Source: JAUWNJ01 sp034190305 (GTDB lineage Bacteria; Planctomycetota; Phycisphaerae; SM23-33). From it: 19,353 nt of DNA. The notes beneath the pieces were generated by a model. It had not been told where the DNA came from and did not search any database. It worked only from the letters and a program-made list of their open reading frames with translations. The position numbers and the translations under genes were made by a program. The stretch lies in assembly GCA_034190305.1 (NCBI GenBank), contig JAXHSV010000026.1, positions 1-19,353 of the forward strand, in the 5' to 3' direction. Shown piece after piece: positions 14,767-19,353 of this stretch. Position 1 is the stretch's first letter; each line of letters starts with the position of its first letter.

Positions 14767-15585
14767 CTACCCCAGCGCCACGTCCAGTGTCATCATAATG
14801 GCGAAACCGGCTATTACACCCGCCGTTGCCAGGTGGGTATTTCCTTCTCGCTGCGACTCGGGGATTAATTCCTCTGCAACGACGAAGATCATCGCCCCGG
14901 CGGCAAAAGCCAGTGCATAAGGCAGTATCGCTGTCATCAATATGACAAGCAGCGCCCCGAGCACTCCGGCGATCGGCTCGACCAGAGCGGAAAGCTGGCC
15001 GTACCAGAAGCTCCTGGCCCGGGTGAGACCTTCCCTCCGCAAGGGCAGCGACACGGCTGTGCCTTCCGGGAAGTTCTGCAGGGCGATGCCGATTGCCAGG
15101 GCAATGGCCGCTCCGATTTGCGAAGTCTGGGCAGCGCCTGTCAAGCCGGCGGCGGCGCCGAAGGCGACCCCCACTGCCAGGCCTTCAGGGATGTTATGCA
15201 TCGTAATCGCCAACACCAGTAGCGTACTTCGCCGCCAGGGTGCATTGTATCCCTCACGCGTGACCAGATCAGGATGGAGGTGCGGCAGGATTCTGTCGAT
15301 GATGCGAAGCACAATCGCACCAAGCAGAAAACCTATCAGAGGTGGAATCCATTTCATCCTTTCCCCGTATCCTTGCACGGACATCTCAATGGCAGGAGCA
15401 AGCAGGCTCCAGAAACTGGCGGCTATCATCACTCCGGCGGCCACTCCCAGCGAGGCATCGAGGTACTTTTGCGATACCCTTTTGGTAAAAAACACCAACG
15501 CAGCGCCCAGCGCGGTTACCAGCCACGTGCCTAAGGTTGCCATAAGCGCTTGTAACACAGGATTCAAACCATAGAACCATGACAT
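14767..15585 (-). CDS. ZIP-family divalent metal transporter (GufA-like)
   Basis: The 272-residue product begins at ATG 15585 (MSWFYGLN). GGAAAGGGG lies six bases before this codon, whereas the in-frame TTG at 15609 and ATG at 15591 have poorer spacing. About eight membrane helices are apparent. Helix 4 carries TMHNIPEGLAVGVAFG (H130, N131, E134) and helix 5 carries IALQNFPEGTAVSLPL (N171, E174), the binuclear metal site of ZIP carriers. EELIPES (238-244) follows near the end. The loop between helices 3 and 4 has H-x-H (102-104). The protein would take up zinc, iron or a related divalent ion across the inner membrane. It lies 106 nt downstream of cysteine synthase on the same strand and may share its Rrf2-controlled transcript. 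Confidence 0.9.
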   Translation of the reverse strand: MSWFYGLNPVLQALMATLGTWLVTALGAALVFFTKRVSQKYLDASLGVAAGVMIAASFWSLLAPAIEMSVQGYGERMKWIPPLIGFLLGAIVLRIIDRILPHLHPDLVTREGYNAPWRRSTLLVLAITMHNIPEGLAVGVAFGAAAGLTGAAQTSQIGAAIALAIGIALQNFPEGTAVSLPLRREGLTRARSFWYGQLSALVEPIAGVLGALLVILMTAILPYALAFAAGAMIFVVAEELIPESQREGNTHLATAGVIAGFAIMMTLDVALG

Positions 15586-15691
15586 ATACATCCCCTTTCC
15601 GGCAGGCAAGCCGCTGCGAGCGGACGAAATGACCCGTCTGGACTTTTCAGGCCAGCCCGAATAAATGCAAAACGTCGTCTGCCGTCGGATT

Positions 15692-16612
15692 TCAATCGAA
15701 CAGCACTGTACTGATATATCTCTCTGCCGTGTCGGGTAGAATGACGACGATCAGTTTGTCGGCGTTTTCCTGTCTTTTGGCGATTTTAATCGCCGCTGCG
15801 GCGGCGGCTCCGGAAGATATCCCGGCGAAGATGCCGTCTTGTCCGGCCAGACGCCTGGCTGTGTCGATCGCCTCTTTGTCGGTTATTTGAACCATCTCGT
15901 CAATGAGTTGCCTGTCCAGTACGCCGGGAACGAAGCCCGCCCCTATTCCCTGAATCGTGTGTGGACCCGGATCGCCGCCGGAGAGAATTGGTGAGCCTGC
16001 CGGCTCGACGGCAACGGTCCTGACCGCGGGCTTGCGGGACTTGAGCACTTTGCTGACACCGGTAATCGTTCCGCCGGTGCCGACGCCGGCGACAAAGATG
16101 TCCACCCCGCCGTCCGTGTCGTTCCAAATCTCCTCGGCGGTGGTCTCGACGTGAATCTGCGGGTTGGCGGGGTTCTCGAACTGCTGGGGCATGAAAGCCC
16201 CGTCTGTGGATTCGAGAATCTCGTTGGCCTTGTCCACCGCGCCGACCATTCCTTTCTCTGCCGGTGTCAGGACGATTTCCGCGCCGAACAGTTGCAATAT
16301 CTTTCTCCGCTCGGAACTCATCGACTCGGGCATCGTGAGTATCAGTTTGTATCCCCTTGCCGCAGCCACCCATGCAAGGGCTATCCCAGTGTTGCCGCTA
16401 GTCGGTTCGACAAGTGTCATTCCGGGACGGATCTTACCGTCGCGTTCCGCCGCCAGGATCATGCTTACACCGATACGATCCTTGACGCTGCCAGCGGGAT
16501 TGAAGAACTCCAGTTTGGCCGCTATCCGCCCCTGGCAGTCTTTGCTCGTTTTATTAAGCCATACCAGGGGCGTCCCGCCGATCAACTCCGTCATGTCTTT
16601 TGCTATGCCCAT
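15692..16612 (-). CDS. cysK: Cysteine synthase A (O-acetylserine sulfhydrylase)
   Basis: The 306-residue length is normal for CysK, which makes L-cysteine from O-acetylserine and sulfide in the cytoplasm. ELIGGTPLVWLN (9-20) is followed by the PLP lysine K44 in FFNPAGSVKDR. The substrate loop PTSGNTG is at 70-76, the phosphate-binding GVGTGGT at 176-182, GISSGAA at 264-270 and PDTAERY at 293-299, close to the usual PD-x-GERY. The protein ends STVLFD. A GGAG site lies 10 nt before ATG 16612. It is encoded 70 nt downstream of the Rrf2 regulator on the same strand and upstream of the ZIP gene. Cysteine made here is a sulfur source for the divergent LarE and MnmA functions, directly or through a desulfurase. 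Confidence 0.95.
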   Translation of the reverse strand: MGIAKDMTELIGGTPLVWLNKTSKDCQGRIAAKLEFFNPAGSVKDRIGVSMILAAERDGKIRPGMTLVEPTSGNTGIALAWVAAARGYKLILTMPESMSSERRKILQLFGAEIVLTPAEKGMVGAVDKANEILESTDGAFMPQQFENPANPQIHVETTAEEIWNDTDGGVDIFVAGVGTGGTITGVSKVLKSRKPAVRTVAVEPAGSPILSGGDPGPHTIQGIGAGFVPGVLDRQLIDEMVQITDKEAIDTARRLAGQDGIFAGISSGAAAAAAIKIAKRQENADKLIVVILPDTAERYISTVLFD

Positions 16613-16682
16613 TTTTCAAGTTCTCCGCCACTTTGTTTGCGAGCAATTCTATTGGAATCGTTTCCTTCCCGGCAATGAAGAA

Positions 16683-17135
16683 CTATATACAGTAGCAGGC
16701 CACGTATTCTCCGGCAGCAGAAAGATGGGCGTCTATCAAATCCTGGAACGTGGTTGAGTCGTACACATCCGCCACCGCGTCGCGAGCCCGAGTCCACATG
16801 TCCATAAAGGCGCACTTTGCATATAGCGGACAATCACCTTCTCGCCGGTCGCCGACGCAACGGACCGGTTCAAACGGGCCGTCGATGAATCGAATAATCT
16901 CGCCTGCGGAGACCGTTTTCGGCGACGCCGCCAAAGAATACCCGCCGTGAACGCCCCTGCGGGATTCGACAAATCCGCCCTTGCGAAGCTCCGCGAGAAT
17001 CAGCTCCAGAAACTTCGGTGGAATTGCCTGAATGCGGGCAATTTCGCGGATACTGGTCGGACTTTCACCATGACGTCCAGCCAACTCAAAAACAGCCCGT
17101 AAAGCATATTGACATTTCTGTGATACGCTCATCAA
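16683..17135 (-). CDS. Rrf2-family transcriptional regulator with three conserved-type cysteines
   Basis: This 150-residue protein has the Rrf2 winged helix: SQKCQYALRAVFELA (5-19), TSIREIARIQAIPPKFLELILAELRKGGFVESRRGVHGGYSLA (27-69). The dimerisation and sensing part contains C93, C102 and C108 (RCVGDRREGDCPLYAKC), an arrangement like the iron-sulfur ligands of IscR and NsrR, though the first spacing (eight residues) is wider than in those. A further C-Y-C lies at the C-terminus. ATG 17135 and ATG 17132 are both possible starts. Its position directly before cysK recalls CymR-type control of cysteine metabolism. An inverted repeat across its own promoter suggests autoregulation. The signal could be an iron-sulfur cluster, cysteine status or redox. 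Confidence 0.9.
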   Translation of the reverse strand: MMSVSQKCQYALRAVFELAGRHGESPTSIREIARIQAIPPKFLELILAELRKGGFVESRRGVHGGYSLAASPKTVSAGEIIRFIDGPFEPVRCVGDRREGDCPLYAKCAFMDMWTRARDAVADVYDSTTFQDLIDAHLSAAGEYVACYCI

Positions 17136-17159
17136 GAAAGACCTTTTTCAAAAAGATTT

Positions 17160-17195
17160 AATATCCTATTGAGTCAATTGGTATAATAGGATATT
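17160..17195. promoter_or_regulatory. Inverted repeat over the Rrf2 promoter, likely operator
   Basis: AATATCCTATT (17160-17170) and AATAGGATATT (17185-17195) are perfect 11-bp inverted arms separated by 14 nt. The right arm covers the -10 box of the Rrf2-gene promoter and the left arm lies just past the expected transcription start. A dimeric regulator bound here would block transcription. Rrf2 autoregulation is the natural reading, but the binding protein is inferred. Confidence 0.55.
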
Positions 17196-17211
17196 GTCTT
17201 GTGTACGTCAA
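17183..17211 (-). promoter_or_regulatory. Sigma70-like promoter of the Rrf2-cysK-ZIP genes
   Basis: Read on the minus strand, TTGACG (17211-17206) is separated by exactly 17 nt from TATTAT (17188-17183). Each box matches the sigma70 consensus at five of six positions. Transcription would start near 17176, about 40 nt before the regulator's start codon. Confidence 0.65.
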
Positions 17212-17225
17212 TATGATCCTGTAGG

Positions 17226-17249
17226 TTTCACTAATAACCAATAGTGAAA
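17226..17249. promoter_or_regulatory. Second dyad in the divergent intergenic region
   Basis: TTTCACTA (17226-17233) and TAGTGAAA (17242-17249) are perfect 8-bp inverted arms with an 8-nt spacer. A TATAAA at 17257-17262 follows on the plus strand and could be a -10 box for larE, but no good -35 box is visible. It may be an operator for the rightward genes; the evidence is the symmetry alone. Confidence 0.3.
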
Positions 17250-17383
17250 GGTAGTTTATAAAATGGATTGGGGAAACAAAGGAAGTAAAAGTAATAATTT
17301 TCAATAGGAACGGTATAGAATCGTCGCTGTTCCAGAACGCAAACGGAAGAAAGCGATCAATGGCGCCTCTCATAAACGAATAG

Positions 17384-18226
17384 ATGAATAGCAATCTTCA
17401 GGACAGGGTGGACCAGTGTCGGGCAACGCTGCGTTTGTTTAAAAGCGTAGTGGTGGCATTTTCTGCAGGTGTTGACAGCACATTTTTGTTAGCGCTGTCC
17501 GTTGAGACACTAGGTGCGGAGAATGTTCTTGCCGTGATGGGAATTTCGCCGAGTCTCGCCCGCCGGGAGCGCCAGGCTGGGCGGAATCTCGCTCAACAGA
17601 TCGGCGCTGAACTCGTCGAGATCGAAACAGGCGAACTGACTGATCCAAACTATTCAGCCAACACGCCGGAGAGGTGTTTTTACTGCAAGAGCGACCTGTT
17701 CCGCCGTCTGAAAAATCTGGCGGCGAAACGAGGTTTTCGGGCAGTCGTAAGTGGAGCCAACGCCGATGACGCCGGCGACTTTCGCCCGGGCATGAAGGCG
17801 GCAAAGGAACTTGGGGGTTTCAGCCCGTTGATGGAGGCCGGACTTACAAAGAATGATATACGCGATGCCTCGAGAGCGATGCGCCTGCCGACCTGGAACA
17901 AGCCGGCTATGGCGTGCCTTGCCAGCAGGGTTCCATATGGACGGAAAGTAACCGAAGAAGTCTTAGCCCGTGTTGAATCGGCAGAGGATGTGTTGAAGGC
18001 TTTGGGTTTTGCTCAATGCCGCATACGCGATCATTATCCCGTCGCACGCATAGAAGTTCCTACTGATGAAATCCTTGCTGCGGTAGAATTGCGGAGGCAG
18101 ATCGTCGAGGGGTTGAAGTCTGTCGGCTATACGTACGTTTCGCTCGATCTCGAGGGTTTCCGCAGCGGATCGATGAATGATGTCCTTCCGGCCGGCATCA
18201 CGCGGAGTGATGATGTATCATCATAA
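17384..18226 (+). CDS. larE: ATP-dependent sacrificial sulfur transferase LarE-like
   Basis: The 280-residue protein belongs to the PP-loop pyrophosphatase group. FSAGVDST (26-33) is the ATP-binding PP-loop. RCFYCKSDLF (97-106) provides a CxxC pair (C98, C101), and VVSGANADDAGDFRPGMKAA (121-140) is the family's second motif. KPAMACLASRVPYG (173-186) carries C178, at the position of the sulfur-donating cysteine of Lactiplantibacillus LarE (Cys176). The end has FRSGSMNDVL, typical for the family. LarE thiolates the nicotinic-acid-derived nickel-pincer cofactor of lactate racemase. Three cysteines are present, an arrangement described for homologues that instead carry an iron-sulfur cluster. LarA, LarB and LarC are not in the window. 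The gene overlaps mnmA by 14 nt. Confidence 0.88.
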   Translation: MNSNLQDRVDQCRATLRLFKSVVVAFSAGVDSTFLLALSVETLGAENVLAVMGISPSLARRERQAGRNLAQQIGAELVEIETGELTDPNYSANTPERCFYCKSDLFRRLKNLAAKRGFRAVVSGANADDAGDFRPGMKAAKELGGFSPLMEAGLTKNDIRDASRAMRLPTWNKPAMACLASRVPYGRKVTEEVLARVESAEDVLKALGFAQCRIRDHYPVARIEVPTDEILAAVELRRQIVEGLKSVGYTYVSLDLEGFRSGSMNDVLPAGITRSDDVSS

Positions 18227-19256
18227 GTCAAACAAGGAAAAGGTTCTGGTCGCAATGAGCGGTGGTGTCGATTCTTCCGTGGCGGCGGGGTTGCTGCTGG
18301 AAGAAGGCTACAGCGTGACGGGAGTGTTCCTGTGCCTGAACCGTCCGGGCGAGACTCACACAGCCTCCAGGGCGTGCTGCTCGCCCATTGCCGCCGCCGA
18401 CGCCCGCCGCGTAGCCGACGTGCTCGGTATCCGTCTGCTTACGCATTCAGTCTCCGATGCCTTCGAGCCGATCATTGAGGATTTCGCAGCCGAGTACGCT
18501 CGCGGACGAACGCCCAACCCCTGCATTCACTGCAATACGAAGATTAAGTTCGCCCGACTGGTGGAACTGGCTAAGGCGCTGGGGCCGGATTACAGGTACA
18601 TATCCACCGGTCACTATGCGCGAATCGTTGAGCGCAACGGTTTGCCCGTTATCTCAAGATCTCGCAGCGCCGCAAAGGATCAGTCGTATGCGCTATTTGG
18701 GATCCGTCGGGACCTGTTGGGGCGCATCCTGCTGCCTGTCGGGGAATTGGGCGACAAGAAGTCTGTGCGCCGAATCGCCCGCCGGATGCGCCTTCCCATC
18801 CACGATAAGCCTGATAGCCAGGAAGTGTGTTTCGTTCCGAACGGCGACTACGTCGGTCTGCTTCGGACCCGTGCTCCCGAAGCGCTGCGCAGCGGGGATA
18901 TCGTTTCATCTGACGGGCGTTTGCTTGGAAGACACGACGGATATGGACGTTTTACGATCGGACAGCGGCGGGGTATCGGCGTTGCTGCCGGTGAGCCGTT
19001 CTACGTAACGCGGATCGATCCTGCAACGGCCACGGTAACCGTCGGCCCGCGCGATGAGGTTATGTCGGCGCAACTGACGGCATCGGGCGCGAATTGGCAT
19101 TGCGACGTGCCACCGGAATTCGAGGCGACGATCCAGATCAGGTACAATCACCGCGGGGCAAAGGGGTTTGTGCGGATTCTGGATGAGACTAACTTTGAGG
19201 TGATCTTCACCCGCCCGGTCTTGGCGATCACACCGGGCCTTTCTGAGTCGCTTTAA
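18213..19256 (+). CDS. mnmA: tRNA-specific 2-thiouridylase MnmA, C-terminus atypical
   Basis: The start is placed at ATG 18213 because GGAG (18204-18207) lies five bases upstream; ATGs at 18210 and 18177 are also in frame. The 347-residue protein has the PP-loop VAMSGGVDSS (13-22), TPNPCIHCNTKIKF (100-113) with catalytic C104, the tRNA-recognition and adenylation segment SAAKDQSYALFGI, and DSQEVCFVP (201-209) with the second catalytic cysteine C206. FTIGQRRGIGVAAGEPFYV (247-265) begins the C-terminal beta-barrel. MnmA adds the 2-thio group to wobble U34 of Lys, Glu and Gln tRNAs. Unusually it ends ITPGLSESL, where the family normally continues TPGQ-x-x-V-x-Y and a final GGG strand, so roughly 15-20 residues are missing. 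It starts inside larE, so the two are coupled. Confidence 0.9.
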   Translation: MYHHKSNKEKVLVAMSGGVDSSVAAGLLLEEGYSVTGVFLCLNRPGETHTASRACCSPIAAADARRVADVLGIRLLTHSVSDAFEPIIEDFAAEYARGRTPNPCIHCNTKIKFARLVELAKALGPDYRYISTGHYARIVERNGLPVISRSRSAAKDQSYALFGIRRDLLGRILLPVGELGDKKSVRRIARRMRLPIHDKPDSQEVCFVPNGDYVGLLRTRAPEALRSGDIVSSDGRLLGRHDGYGRFTIGQRRGIGVAAGEPFYVTRIDPATATVTVGPRDEVMSAQLTASGANWHCDVPPEFEATIQIRYNHRGAKGFVRILDETNFEVIFTRPVLAITPGLSESL

Positions 19257-19353
19257 AGGCTGAAGACTCTGTAGTGATTAATCCATCGTACTTTAGTATG
19301 GGTGTAAGCGTCGGATCTTCAAGTCAACTAGATCTACTTTGAAAATACATCAA
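19257..19353. other. Sequence after mnmA, no recognised feature
   Basis: This 97-nt AT-rich tail holds only a small palindrome around TACTTTAGTA and no terminator or gene that I can support. Confidence 0.4.

Noticed and set aside
14434..14868. 144-codon plus-strand reading frame in the GC-rich region
   Set aside because: Its composition is rich in Arg, Pro and Gly as in random GC-rich frames, it has no recognisable motif, and its 3' end runs antisense into the ZIP gene.
1..19353. CRISPR arrays, tRNA and rRNA genes
   Set aside because: No regularly spaced repeats and no cloverleaf or rRNA-like stretches were seen on either strand.

Overview
The window (about 57% GC) looks like a chromosomal segment of a Gram-negative, signalling-rich environmental bacterium. 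The style of the TonB-dependent receptor, the Hanks-type kinase fragment and the two response regulators fits Planctomycetota (Phycisphaerae-like) best. That placement is inferred from protein style only, because no marker gene is present.

Region 1 (1-4673, + strand) is a tightly coupled operon that looks biosynthetic. It holds the C-terminal end of a possible S-adenosylmethionine decarboxylase, a CelD/BioF2-type GNAT acyltransferase, an ATP-grasp ligase, a fold-III PLP amino-acid decarboxylase related to LysA, and a BioD/DUF1611-like P-loop NTPase. Start and stop codons overlap or lie within 15 nt. The gene set predicts an amide-containing, decarboxylated amino-acid or polyamine-type small molecule. 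I do not recognise the pathway. A Ser/Thr kinase that stops in its activation segment follows (4717-5232).

Region 2 (5565-14052, + strand) is a five-gene signalling operon preceded by a 332-nt leader with hairpins. It encodes a TonB-dependent outer-membrane receptor, a periplasmic substrate-binding protein without ABC transporter partners, a membrane histidine kinase, a REC-GAF-HD-GYP response regulator (predicted c-di-GMP phosphodiesterase) and a REC-GGDEF response regulator (predicted c-di-GMP synthase). The likely logic is that an outer-membrane or periplasmic ligand is sensed by the kinase, which then sets c-di-GMP through two opposing, paralogous regulators.

Region 3 (14053-14766) is a 714-nt gene-free stretch. 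It contains a 183-bp IS256-like miniature element, with 27-bp terminal inverted repeats and near-perfect 8-bp target duplications, followed by a GC-rich stretch with nested hairpins.

Region 4 (14767-19256) concerns sulfur and metals. On the minus strand are an Rrf2 regulator with three cysteines, cysteine synthase and a ZIP metal transporter. Divergently on the plus strand are a LarE-type sulfur transferase and the tRNA thiolase MnmA, the latter missing its usual C-terminus. Between the divergent sets lies a sigma70-like promoter for the Rrf2 gene with an 11-bp inverted repeat over its -10 box, probably an autoregulatory operator, and a second 8-bp dyad closer to larE.
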